A stretch of 64,000 nt of DNA from Loripinus fragilis (Eukaryota > Mollusca > Bivalvia > Lucinida > Lucinidae), in assembly GCA_964019695.1 (NCBI GenBank), contig OZ026527.1:80022831-80086830 (forward strand), read 5' to 3'. The position numbers and the translations under genes are program-made. The notes below the pieces were generated by a model. That model was not told where the DNA came from. It ran no database searches and was given only the letters and a program-made list of their open reading frames with translations. Of this stretch, positions 31,101-44,100 are shown piece by piece (position 1 is the stretch's first letter; each line of letters starts with the position of its first letter).

Positions 31101-32762
31101 CTCCCACTCGCTCTCCCTTTCGCCCTCCCACTCTCTCCCTCTCCCACTCTCTCCCACTCTCTCCCTCTCCCATTCTCTCCCTCTCCCACTCCCTCTCCCA
31201 CTCTCTCGCTCTCCCACTCTATCACCCTCTCGCTCTCCCACTCTCTCTCCCACTCCCCCTCTCTCTCTCCCTCTCCCACTCTCTCACTCTCCCACTCTCT
31301 CTCGCTCTCCCACTCTCTCTCTCACGCTCTCCCACTCTCTCTCTCTCCCACTCTCTCTCCCTCTCCCACTCGCTCTCCCACTCTATCACCATCTCGCTCT
31401 CCCACTCTCGCTCCCTCTCTCTTGCTCTCGCGCTCTCCCACTCCCTTTCCCACTCGCTCTCCCACTCCCACTCTCTCGCTCTCCCACTCTCTCTGGCTCT
31501 CCCACTCTCTCTCCCGCTCTCTCTCTCTCTCGCTCTCTCTCTTTCTCTCTCTCACGCTCTCCCGTCTCTCTCTCCCGCTCTCTCTCTCTCGCTCTCCCAC
31601 TCTCTCTCTCTTGCTCTCCCACTCTCTCTCTCTCGCCCTCCCACTCTCTCGCTCTCCTACTCTTGCTCTCTCGCTCTCTCTCACTCTCCCACTCTCTCTC
31701 TCCCACTCTCTCTCGCTTTCCCACTCTCTCGCTCTCCCACTCTCTCTCTCGCTCTCTCTCTCGCTCTCCCACTCTCTCTCCCTTGCTATCTCTCTCTCTC
31801 GCTCTCTCTCTCGCTCTCCAACTCTCTCTCCCTTGCTATCTCACTCTCTCTCGCTCTCCCACTCTCTCGCTCGCTTTCCCGCTCTCTCTCTCTCTCCCAC
31901 TCTCTCGCTCTCCCACTCTCTCTCTCTCTCCCACTCTCTCTCTCGCTCGCTCTCCCACTCTCTCTCGCTTGCTCTCCCACTCTCTCTCGCTAGCTCTCCA
32001 ACTCACTCTCACCCACTCTCTCGCTCTCCCACTCTCTCTCGCTCGCTCTCCTCCCTCTCAAACCCACTCTCTCCCTCTCACTCTCTCTCGCTCTCCCACT
32101 CTCTCTTTCTCCCACTCTCTCTCTCTCGCTCTCCCACTCTCTCTCTCTCGCTCTCCCTCTCTCGCTCTCCCACTCTCACTCTCTCTCTCTCGCTCTCCCA
32201 CTCTCTCGTTCTCCCACTCTCTCGTTCTCCCACTCTCTCGCTCTCCCACTCTCGCTCTCCCACCCACTCTCTCCCAATCTCGCTCTCCCACTCCCACGCT
32301 CTCTCCCTCCCTCTCCCACCTACTCTCTCCCTCCCTCTCCCACCTACTCTCTCCCTCTCTCTCCCACTCTCTCCCTCCCTCTCCCACCCACTCTCTCCCT
32401 CTCTCTCCCACTCTCTCTGTCTCGCTCCCGCTCTCGCACTCTCTCTCCCTCCCACTCTCTCCCTCTCCCACTCTCTCGCTCTCCCACTCTCTCCCACCCC
32501 CCCTCTCTCTCCCTCTCCCATTCTCTCCCTATCCCACTCTCTCTCGCTCTCCCACTCTCTCTCTCGCACTCTCCCACTACCTCTCCCACTCTCTCTCCCT
32601 CTCCACTCTATCACCCTCTCGCTCTCCAACTCTCGCTCCCTCTCTCTCGCGCTCCCACTCCCTTTTCCACTCGCTCTCCCACTCCCACTCTCTCGCTCTC
32701 CCACTCTCTATTACTCTCTCTGGCTCTCCCACTCTCTCTCCCGCTCTCTCTCTCTCCCGCTC

Positions 32763-32793
<31 letters not shown>

Positions 32794-35640
32794 TTCACTC
32801 TCTCTCTTTCACTCATTCTCTTTCACTCTCTCTCTCCCGCTCTCTCTCTCTCTCTCGCTCTCCCACTCTCTCGCTCTTGCTCTCCCACTCTCTCTCTCGC
32901 CTTCCCACTCTCTCGCTCTCCTACTCTTCCTCTCTCTCTCGCTCTCTCTCTCTTTCACTCTCTCTCTCTCCCACTCTCTCGCTTTCCCACTCTCTCGCTC
33001 TCCCACTCTCTCTCCCACTCTCTCTCTCACTCTCTCTCTCACTCTCTCGCTCTCCCACTCTCCCTCTCGCTCTCCCACTCTCTCTCCCTTGCTATCTCAC
33101 TCTCTCTCGCCTTCCCACTCTCTAGCTTGCTTTCCCGCTCTCTCTCTCTCACCCACTCTCTCTCACCCACTCTCTCTCTCCCACTCCCACTCTCTCTCGC
33201 TCGCTCTCCCACTCTCTCGCTCGCTCTCCCACTCACTCTCACCCACTCTCTCTCACTCGCTCTCCCACTCTCTCTCTCCCACTCTCTCTCACTCTCTCCC
33301 TCTCGCTCTCCCACTCTCTCCCTCTCGCTCTCCCACTCTCTCCCTCTCCTTCTCCCACTCTCTCTCGCTCGCTCTCCCTCCCTCTCAAACCCACTCTCTC
33401 CCTCTCACTCTCTCTCGCTCTCCCACTCTCTCTTTCTCCCACTCTCTCTCTCTCTCGCTCTCCCACTCTCTCTCTCGCTCTCCCTCTCTCCCACTCTCAC
33501 TCTCTCTCTCTCGCTCTCCCACTCTCTCGTTCTCCCACTCTCTCGTTCTCCCACTCTCTCGCTCTCCCACTCTCGCTCTCCCACCCACTCTCTCCCAATC
33601 TCGCTCTCCCACTCCCACGCTCTCTCCCTCCCTCTCCCACCTACTCTCTCCCTCCCTCTCCCACCTACTCTCTCCCTCTCTCTCCCTCCCTCTCCCACCC
33701 ACTCTCTCCCTCTCTCTCCCACTCTCTCTGTCTCGCTCCCGCTCTCGCACTCTCTCTCCCTCCCACTCTCTCCCTCTCCCACTCTCTCGCTCTCCCACTC
33801 TCTCCCACCCCCCCTCTCTCTCCCTCTCCCATTCTCTCCCTATCCCACTCTCTCTCGCTCTCCCACTCTCTCTCTCGCACTCTCCCACTACCTCTCCCAC
33901 TCTCTCTCCCTCTCCACTCTATCACCCTCTCGCTCTCCATTTCTCGCTCCCTCTCTCTCGCGCTCCCACTCCCTTTTCCACTCGCTCTCCCACTCCCACT
34001 CTCTCGCTCTCCCACTCTCTATTACTCTCTCTGGCTCTCCCACTCTCTCTCCCGCTCTCTCTCTCTCCCGCTCTCTCTCGCTCTCTCTCTTTCACTCTCT
34101 CTCTTTCACTCATTCTCTTTCACTCTCTCTCTCTCACGCTCTCCCGTCTCTCTCTCCCGCTCTCTCTCTCGCTCTCTCTCTCTCGCTCTCCCACTCTTGC
34201 TCTCCCACTCTCTCTCTCTCGCCTTCCCACTCTCTCGCTCTCCTACTCTTCCTCTCTCTCTCGCTCTCTCTCTCTCCCACTCTCTCTCTCTCCCACTCTC
34301 TCGCTTTCCCACTCTCTCGCTCTCCCACTCTCTCTCTCACTCTCTCTCTCACTCTCTCGCTCTCCCACTCTCCCTCTCCCACTCTCTCTCCCTTGCTATC
34401 TCACTCTCTCTCGCCTTCCCACTCTCTAGCTTGCTTTCCCGCTCTCTCTCTCTCACCCACTCTCTCTCACCCACTCTCTCTCTCCCACTCCCACTCTCTC
34501 TCGCTCGCTCTCCCACTCACTCTCACCCACTCTCTCTCACTCGCTCTCCCACTCTCTCTCACTCTCTCTCCCACTCTCTCTCACTCTCTCCCTCTCGCTC
34601 TCCCACTCTCTCCCTCTCGCTCTCCCACTCTCTCCCTCTCGCTCTCCCACTCTCTCCCTCTCGCTCTCCCACTCTCTCCCTCTCGCTCTCCCACTCTCTC
34701 CCTCTCGCTCTCCCACTCTCTCCCTCTCGCTCTCCCACTCTCTCCCTCTCCTTCTCCCACTCTCCCTCTCGCTCTCCCACTCTCTCCCTCTCGCTCTCCC
34801 ACTCTCTCCCTCTCGCTCTCTCTCCCACTCTCTCCCTCTCGCTCTCTCTCCCACTCTCTCCCTCTCCCACTCTCTCTCTCTCTCGCTCTCCCTCTCTCGC
34901 TCTCCCTCTCTCGCTCTCTCTCTCTCTGTCTCTCTCCCACACTCTCTCTCGCTCACCCACTCTCTCCCTCCCTCTCTCTCCCTCCCTCTCCCACCCACTC
35001 TCTCCCTCCCTCTCCCACCCCCACTCTCCCACCCCCTCCCTCCCTCTCCCACCCCCTCTCTCCCTCCCTCTCCCACCCACTCTCTCCCTCCCTCTCCCAC
35101 CCACCCACTCTCTCCCTCCCTCTCCCACCCACTCTCCCTCCCTCTCCCTCCCACTCCCTCCCTCTCCCACCCACTCCTTCCCTCTCCCACCCACTCCCTC
35201 CCTCCCTCTCCAACCCACTCCCTCCCTCTCGCTCTCCCAGTCTCTCTCGCGCTCTCCCACTCGCTCTCCCACTCTCTCTCTCGCTCTCCCACTCTCTCTC
35301 GCTCTCCCACCCACTCTCTCTCTCCCACTCTCATTCTCCCGCTACCTCCCACTCTCTCTCTCGCTCTCCCTCTCCCACCCACTCTCTCGCTCTCCCACTC
35401 TCTCGCTCTCCCACTCTCGCTCTCCCACTCTCGCTCTCCCACTCTCGCTCTCCCTCTCCCACCCACCCTCTCCCTCCCTCTCCCTCCCATCCTCTCCCTT
35501 CCACCCACCCTCTCCCTCCCACCCATCCTCTCCCTCCCCCTCCCACCCATCCTCTCCCTCCCACCCACCCTCTCCCTCCCTCTCCCACCCACCCACTCCC
35601 TCCCTCTCCCGCTCCCTCCCTCCCCCACCCGCTCCCTCCC
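28140..35640. repeat. (CT)n-derived satellite, expanded right-arm copy
   Basis: About 7.5 kb of GCTCTCCCACTCTC units and variants, with higher-order repetition: blocks around 32050-32950 and 33390-34130 are near copies of each other (shared CCACCTACTCTCTCCC, CTCTCTATTACTCTC and CCCTTTTCCACTCGC), and 29350-29700 resembles 31330-31560. An uninterrupted 2822-codon frame and many others reflect the lack of stops in this sequence, not coding. Left-arm equivalent: 18061-20335. Confidence 0.92.
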
Positions 35641-36562
35641 TCTCCCGCTCCCTCCCTCCCCCACCCGCTCCCTCCCCCTCCCCCAACCACCCGCTCCCTC
35701 CCCCTCCCCCAACCACCCGCTCCCTCCCTCCCGCTCCCTCCCTCCCACTCACTCACCCGACCACCCGCTCCCTCCCTCCCTCCCACTCACCCTACCACCC
35801 GCTCCCTCCCTCCCACTCACCCTACCACCCGCTCCCTCCCTCCCACTCACCCAACCACCCAATCCCTCCCTCCCACTCACCCAACCACCCGCTCCCTCCC
35901 TCCCACTCACCCAACCACCCGCTCCCTCCCTCCCACTCACCCAACCACCCGCTCCCTCCCTCCCACTCACCCAACCACCCGCTCCCTCCCCACTCACCCA
36001 ACCACCCGCTCCCTCCCCACTCACCCAACCACCCGCTCCCTCCCCACTCACCCAACCACCCGCTCCCTCCCCACTCACCCAACCACCCGCTCCCTCCCCA
36101 CTCACCCAACCACCCGCTCCCTCCCCACTCACCCAACCACCCGCTCCCTCCCCACTCACCCAACCACCCGCTCCCTCCCCACTCACCCAACCACCCGCTC
36201 CCTCCCCACTCACCCAACCACCCGCTCCCTCCCCACTCACCCAACCACCCGCTCCCTCCCCACTCACCCAACCACCCGCTCCCTCCCCACTCACCCAACC
36301 ACCCGCTCCCTCCCCACTTACCCAACCACCCGCTCCCTCCCCACTTACCCAACCACCCGCTCCCTCCCCACTTACCCAACCACCCGCTCCCTCCCCACTT
36401 ACCCAACCACCCGCTCCCTCCCTCACACTTACCCAACCACCCGCTCCCTCCCCACTTACCCACCCACCTTCTCCCTCCCCACTTACCCACCCACCTTCCC
36501 TCCCCACCTAACCTCCCCACCTAACCTCCCCACTTACCCACCCACCCGCTCCCTCCCTCCCT
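35640..36562. repeat. C-rich minisatellite, 27-bp unit
   Basis: From about 35990 a strict 27-bp unit, ACCACCCGCTCCCTCCCC plus ACTCACCCA, repeats about fifteen times, flanked by longer CTCCCTCCCTCCC variants. The minus strand is G-quadruplex-prone, the plus strand i-motif-prone. Left-arm equivalent 17764-18060 has far fewer copies. Confidence 0.92.
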
Positions 36563-36565
36563 ACT

Positions 36566-38165
36566 AGAAAGGAGAGAGAAGAAAGAGAATGTGAGAAGGA
36601 AATGGAGAGTGAGAAGGAAATTGAGATGAGGGAATGAAGGAGAGAAAGGAGAAGAAAGAGAATGGAAGGGAGAGTGAGAAGGAAATGAAGGTGAGAGAAG
36701 GGAGAGAATGAAGGAGAGAAAGGAGAGAGAAGAAAGAGAATGGATGGGAGAGTGAGAAGGAAATGGAGATGAGAGAAGGGAGAGAATGAAGAAGATAAAT
36801 GAGAAGAAAGAGAATGGAAGGGAGAGTGAGAAGGAAATGGAGGTGAAAGAGAAGGGAGAGAATGAAGGAGAGAAAGGAGAGAGAAAAGAGAATGGAGGGG
36901 AGAGTGAGACGGAAATGGAGGTGAGAAAGAAGGGAGAGAATAAAGGAGAGAAAGGAGAGAGAAAAAAGAGAATGGAGGGGAGAGCGAGAAGGAAATGGAG
37001 GTGAGAGACAAGGGAGAGAATGAAGGAGAGAAAGGAGAGAGAAGAAAGAGAATGGAGGGGAGAGTGAGAAGGAAATGGAGATGAGAGAGAAGGGAGAGAA
37101 TGAAGGAGATAAAGGAGAGAGAAAAAAGAGAATGGAGGGGAGAGTGAGAAGAAAATGGAGGTGAGAGACAAGGGAGAGAATGAAGGAGAGAAAGGAGAGA
37201 GAAAAGAGAATGGAGGGAAGAGTGAGAAGGAAATTGAGATGAGAGAGTGGTAGAGAGGGAATGGATGAAAGAGACTGGAGTGAATGGAGAGGAGAGAATG
37301 GAGGGGATAGAGAAAGTGGAGGAGAGAGAAGGGGAGGAGAGAGCAGAAAAAGGCGAGGAGAGAGCAGAAAAATGAGAATAGAGAAAGGACAGAGGGGAGA
37401 AGAGAAAGGACAGAGAGGATAAGAGAAAGGACAGAGGAGATAAGAGATACTAAAAATGAGGAGAGAGAAAGGATGGATGAGAGATGGAGAAAAGAGAGAT
37501 GGGAGAGGATAGAAAGAATGGACAGGAGAAAGACAGAAGAGAGGGATGAGAAGAGAGAAAATAGGGAGGGGAGAAAGGGAAAGGAGAGAGAATGAAGTTG
37601 AGAGACACAGAAGGGAGTGAAGAGAGAAAGAATGAGTGGACAGAGAGTGGAGAGTAAAGGGAATGGAGAAGAGAAAGGGAGAGGTGAGAGAAGGGAGAAA
37701 AGAGAGAAGGAAGAGGAGAGAAAATGAGTTGAGATAAACAGAAGGGAGTGGATAAAGAAAGAATGCGTGGAGAGAAGAGAAAAGAGAAAGGGAGAGAGGT
37801 AGAGAAGGGAGAAGAGAATGGAGAGGAGTGGGAGAGAGGAGAAAAATGTAGAGGAGAGACAGATGGGAGAGAACCGACAGAATGGGAGACAGAGAAAGTT
37901 GAAAGGATAGAAAAGAATGGGGAGGAGAGGGAAGGGAGAAAAAAGTGAGAGAAGGGAGAAAAGAGAAGGTAGAAGAGAGTAAAGGGAGACTAGACAGAGG
38001 GAAGTGAATTGAGAGAGAGAAAGGATAAGAGGGGAGAGAAGTGAGAGGTTAGTTAAGGGACAAAAAGAGAGAAGGGAAAGGACAGAGAGAGAGAATGTAA
38101 AAGAGAAAAAGGAGAGAAGAGATAAAATGGAGAAGAGAGAGAACGGGGAGATGAGAGAGACACAG
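36566..38165. repeat. Polypurine tract (right-arm copy of 16140-17763)
   Basis: GA-rich with the inverse of the 78-bp unit (GGAAATGGAGGTGAGAG, GGGAGAGAATGAAGGAGAG). Same length as the left tract to within tens of bases, in contrast to the neighbouring satellites. Confidence 0.9.
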
Positions 38166-38169
38166 AAAT

Positions 38170-41100
38170 ACAGACAAACACCCAAGAAATGAAGACATTA
38201 AAAGGAAGGGGGCAGGAAAACATTGAAATCCTAGCTGTCAATTTATTTTCTTAACTAATTCATCCTAGTAACAATAAACAATTTGCTGAGGATATCAAAC
38301 AAATAGTAATATCAAACAAACAGTCTCCCTGATCAAACAGCTCCTCCAGGCACAGGTTGATCTGTGACTATGTTGTTTACACATGCTGTTCCTGTATGAG
38401 GCATATCATGGGCGGATCCAGAGGGGAGGGCAGGGGGTTCCACCCCCCCCCCCTGAAAAATCACAAAAATATAGGGTTTCTTAGCAATACTTGTCCTGAT
38501 CCCCTGAAAAATCACAAAGCTCCCAAGCCAGCATTCTTTGTTGGGCCATCATTGGCACACCAGTGAAATGCCATTTAAATGGCGTTTCACTGACGGTACG
38601 ATGATGGCCCGCTCATAGTGGTATTTGCCTCCTCCCTCCCCTCATCAACTAAAAAAAAAGAAAAGAAAACCGTTGTCATTGTTGGACCACCTCTGACAAA
38701 ACTTCCTGGATCCGCGCATGCATATTTTGGGCTCTTTCTTATTAAAAGATATATACTCAGAGCACTGTCGTTCTCCCATAGACAATTCTTTCAAGTTAGC
38801 ACAACATATAATTATAGTAAATAGGAGATTAACCCTTTTTCAGCTATTCACATTAATTGTGGTCTGCTCTATCTTCTGGGTATATACTTTGTTTGCCTAT
38901 ATTGCAAACAATATACCCAGATCAGACTGCTCTTGGGGCCGTCTGATCTGGGTTCATAATGCTTGCTTTCACGTTAAAACTAGTTTGAAGTGCATTTGTA
39001 TATATGCAGCAGGCATAAAAAGCAGATGACATTTTCTGGACAACAAATATTAGTAGGATATTTAAAAGCTTATTAAATGTCTTGCATATCAATTACTTTC
39101 TCAAACTCAATGTGAACTAATGTTCCTGGACTTCCAATTAACGAGAGTCAATTGTATATAGGTCAGAATATGAGCTGTTTATCCCATAGGAGTGTAAAGT
39201 CATTTTTTAAACATAAATATTCTCTTGCAGCTATCTAGTGGGGCTAGAGGCATATATTTTGGCCTGAGCTTTCATCTATGTCTCTCATTTATGTGTGTCA
39301 GTGAAAAAAGGCTCGAGGAATTCTGTGTGATTTCTCAGACTGTTGAACCTTCGCTGCTTGTATATGAGATAAGTACTACAATCTTATAAGCTGGATCATG
39401 TACTGTAAATTAGGAAATTATCTTGAGGGGTTTAGTTTCCTGAAAATAATATCCTCGCGAAATGTCAAAATCAGTCTGTCCTTAACGGATGTAGGTAATT
39501 CATGCCCTAGTCGCAAATTTGAAACATGGCAAATATGTCTTTTAACGCAATTCTAAGTTCAAGACCCCAAAAATGAATTACACAAACCAGACACCCACTA
39601 CGTATTTCAGATGGAAAACATGTCTAAGTTCAACACTAGTCAAAAATGAGAAAATATTTATCAAATGTGCACAAATGATAGGTGCACATCTTCAATGTGT
39701 GAACAATCATTATGCCAAGTTTGAAAATAAAGAAATGAAAACTGTGAGTTACAGATTACACAAATCGGGCACCATCTAAGCTTTTTTACGGGAAAAAAAC
39801 TAAGTTCAAGACCCCAAAAATGAAAAAAACAAGACCAAACTCTACTCTGGACCTGCGTCGCTGGTGAATATCTTCAATGTGTGAACAATCATTATGCAAA
39901 GTTTGAATATAAAGATATGAAATATTTTTGAATTACAGATTACACACAAATAAACAATGTAAGCACACCAAAGGTGGTGTAGACGTAATAATGCCTAAGT
40001 TCAACAATCCCAAAAATATTATCAAATGTGCACAAAATATAGGGTGCACATTTGACACAGGGTTCAATGTGTGGGCAGTCATAACGTATTAAGTTTGAAT
40101 ATGAAGGAATGAAAACTGCTGGAGTCACAGACACCCCCTAAGCATTTCGGATGGACAAAATATCTAAGTTCAACAGCCCTAAAAAAATAAGAAAATATTA
40201 ATCAAATGTGCACAAAATAGAAGGTGCACATGTTCAATGTATGAATAAGCATTATGCAATGTTTTAATATTAAGGAATGAAAACTTTTGGAGTTACAGAT
40301 TATACAAACCAGACACCCTCTTAGCAATTTACAAAAAAAATGTCTAAGTTTAAGACCCCCAAAATGAATCAAAAATTCATGAAATGTACACAAAATAAGA
40401 GGTGCATATTTTCAATGTATGAACAATCATTGTACAAAGTTTGAATATAAAGGAATGAAAACTCATTGAGTTACAGATTAAACAAACCAGTCACCAACTA
40501 AGCATTTCTGATGGAAAAAAATTCTAAGTTCAACACCCGTAAAAACATGTAAAAATATTTTTCAAATGTGCACAAAATAGGAGGGGCACATCTTCAATGT
40601 GTTAAATCATTATGCAAAATTTGAATATATATTTGAGTTACAGATTATACAAACTAGGCACCCCAAAATAGTTACGGTCAGACGAAAGGACAGAGTGGAC
40701 CCACTACTAGACCTGCTTTCACTAAAGCGCCACACGTAAAAATCTTGAAATGTGTACAAAATAGGAGGTGCACATCTTCAATGTGTAAAAAATCATTATG
40801 CAAAGTTTGAACATAAACAAGAATTGGGCTGTCAGCAAGGCTTTCAGTATATCCCCCGCAATATTATGTTCCTCATTAAGTTCTCTCAAAGCCTTAATTT
40901 ACCAAAATAAAAATTACCCAAATAAGATTTTCTACAGTTAAAAATAAGCAATGAACCTGTCCTCTGAACAAAAATGACACAAATGAAACAAGGTATTCAG
41001 TGCAATGATCCAAAATTGGCTAAGTTTAAAATGCTATAAAATTGTCAAAAAAAGAAATAAGCACCAAACTGGTACATCATGCACATCTTCAATATATCTG

Positions 41101-44100
41101 TAACATGTTCACAAAGTATTGAAAGGTTAAGCTTTAAGCTCTAAGATGAGTTAATTTAACAAAGTATGCACTGTTAACCATCATTTTATAAATGTAGATG
41201 GAATGGTCCAAAAATGTCTAAGTTAAAAATCTTGTAGATTTATTATACAAAAATCATTCCATCAATTAACATCTTCAGCCTGCAAAATATTAAAAGGATA
41301 CACAAAAGGTGATTTCACAAAGTATGCACTATTAACAATCATTCAATATAAGCAGTCGTCGAGTATTGGCGAAGTTAAAAATCCTGTATATTTATCAAAA
41401 ATTATTTTTTCATCATTAAACTTCCACATGCAAATCTTCAATAATGCAAAGTATTAAAAGGACACACTGAAAACTCTAGTTGTTGATTTCACAATAGTAG
41501 GCACTATCAGCCATAATTCAATATGAGTTGTGGTCGAGAATTGGCTAAGTTAAAGTTAAAAATGTTGTAAATTTATGTAAAAATAATTTTTTTTTCATCA
41601 TTAAACTTCCACATTGCAAATCTTCAATATGCCTGTAGCATCCCTGCAAAGTATTAAAAGGATACACTAAAAGCTCTAGGAGCAGTTGATTTCACTATGT
41701 ATGCAATATTAGACATATTGCAATCACCATATAGTTAGAACTATACAGTTAGAACTTCAAAGTGGGATAACTCTTTTAATACTACTACTTCAGCCCCTTT
41801 TTTCCTACCAAACATGCTTTGTCTAATGGCTAAGGTGTGGTACTAATTTGATAAAAATCGGACAGAAGCTAGAGAAGTTATTCAACAAAAACCTTTAAAT
41901 GTTGATGGAAAGACGGAATCACAGAAGGATGGACAGGCTGAGAACAGTATACCTGCCTAAACTACGTTTGCAGGGGGTATAAAGAATGGAAACTGCTACA
42001 GATTACACAAACCATATGACTCATACCCATTTCAGATGGAAAAAATGTCTAAGTTCAACAACCATCCAAAATGAAAAAAATATTAATCAAATGTGCACAA
42101 AATGAATGGTGCACATCTTCATTGAGTGAACAATCATTATGCAAAGTTTGAAAATAAAGAAATGGAAGCTGTTGGAGTTACAAATTACACAAACCAGACA
42201 CCATCTAAGCATTTTACGGGAAAAATTCTAAGTTCAAGACCCCGAAAATGAAAATGGATTTCAAGATAAAATCATGAAATGAGTACAAAATAGAAGGTGC
42301 ACATCTTCAATGTGTGTACACTCATTATTCAAAGCTTGAATATAAAAAACGAAAACTGTAGGAGTTACAGGTTAAACAAACCAGACACCCCCTATGCATT
42401 TCGGATGGAAAAAATGTCTAAGTTCAACACTAGTCAAAAATGAGAAAATATTTATCAAATGTGCACAAAATGGGATGTGCACATCTTCAATGTGTAAACA
42501 ATCTTTATGCAAAGTTTGAAAATAAAGTTTGAGTTACAGATTACATAAACCAGACACCATCTAAGCATTTTTGGACGTAAAAATGTCTTAGTTCAACACC
42601 CCTAAAAATTGAGAAAATATTCATGAAATGTGCACAAAATAAAAGGTGCACATCTTCAATATGTGAACCATCAATATGCAATGTTTGAATAAACTTTTGG
42701 AATTGTAGATTACTCAAACTAGTCACCCCAAAAGTGTTTTGGACGGACAGACAGACAGAGTAGTCCCATTACTAGACCTGATTTCGCTAAAGCAAGGCAG
42801 GTAAAAAAGAGGACTTATATAGTCTGTGACCTTGACCTTAAGGTCACATCCAGAGGATGGGATTGTGTTGATCTACACTTAAGACTTTATTATCTGCCAC
42901 CAGGAAACCATCAAAGGGTCTTCATTATAAGTTTCTAACACAAGTTCATTGTAAAAACTTTGACCATGTGGGACTGAAGGACAATTAAACAAAAGGACAA
43001 ACAGAAATGTGAAGACTATATACCCCAACATACTCCATTTGCCAGGGTATTATCAGAGAACAGATTTGCTTATAGAATCCTTGCATACTATTCAGCCTCC
43101 TTGCCATTCACTGACACTCATGGTTGCTCAAATGTGCTTTTGGATATTGTTGTCTGCTTTTTACATCTGCGGTATATATTCAAATGCACTTTTCAGACGT
43201 CATTCATGTTTCAGCTTTTACTTCCATATGCTATTAGAAGTTTACAAAGGCCAAATTTAAATCAGTCTCCACATTCGTAACTAGATCATATGTAACATCA
43301 CTCATTAAACAAATTTTGCAAGTTTATGGAAAATTTAAAGGGAAGTTGACCTTTAAACACAATATGTATGTTGCACGACGAGGCATGGATATCAATTAAT
43401 TTTTTATAAATTTTGGGCTCTCGTTAATTCTAAATCCACAGTAGCAGGTTAATCAGATTGGGCTTTTAGCCATTTTAATCTAAAAAAATTTTTAAAGAAT
43501 TTATTAACCCATATAAGCATAGTGTCCTTTTTGTGGGACATCAGCAAACAGTGCAAAACCAGATCAGATGCCTCAAAACGTGATCAGATTCTCCACTGTA
43601 TGCTTGCATAAGTTTCTTTTAGAATTTGAATAAAAAATGAAAAAATACCACCAAACAACCCTAAAATTGGAAATGGACTCGTCCAATTGATAAGGATGGG
43701 AAAATACATTCGGCATAAATGGATTAACTCAAAATGACCATTTTGTATTTCACTCAAAAGAACCATTTTAGGGAGAGAGCTCATTTCACTTTTTTTACCC
43801 ACTGGGTAATTATTTTTCATGTGTTTTGTCGTCTGCTGTTATTTTTCAAAATCTACTTTTTTTAAAAATTCTTTCAGGGATACTATCAGAGTGTCAAACA
43901 GTTTGGATTCAGATCAGACCCCACATTTTGTCAGGCCTGATCTGGGTCCTAACTGTTTGCAAAAGTTATCAGAAGACGACACCTCACTGGCCACTACTGA
44001 GTAGGCATGGAGTTAAGTAGTAATTTGATAGGAAAGAATGCAGAAGTAACTCTTCTGATCAGAATAATACAATATACCAGGCATGCAAAATTCACTTCCA

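Noticed and set aside
28099..36567. Open frame of 2822 codons (and several of 450-900 codons) rich in Ser, Leu, Pro and His
   Set aside because: It is translation of pyrimidine-only satellite DNA, which cannot form stop codons. All phases on this strand are open at once, and the opposite strand gives equally long Glu/Arg/Gly frames.
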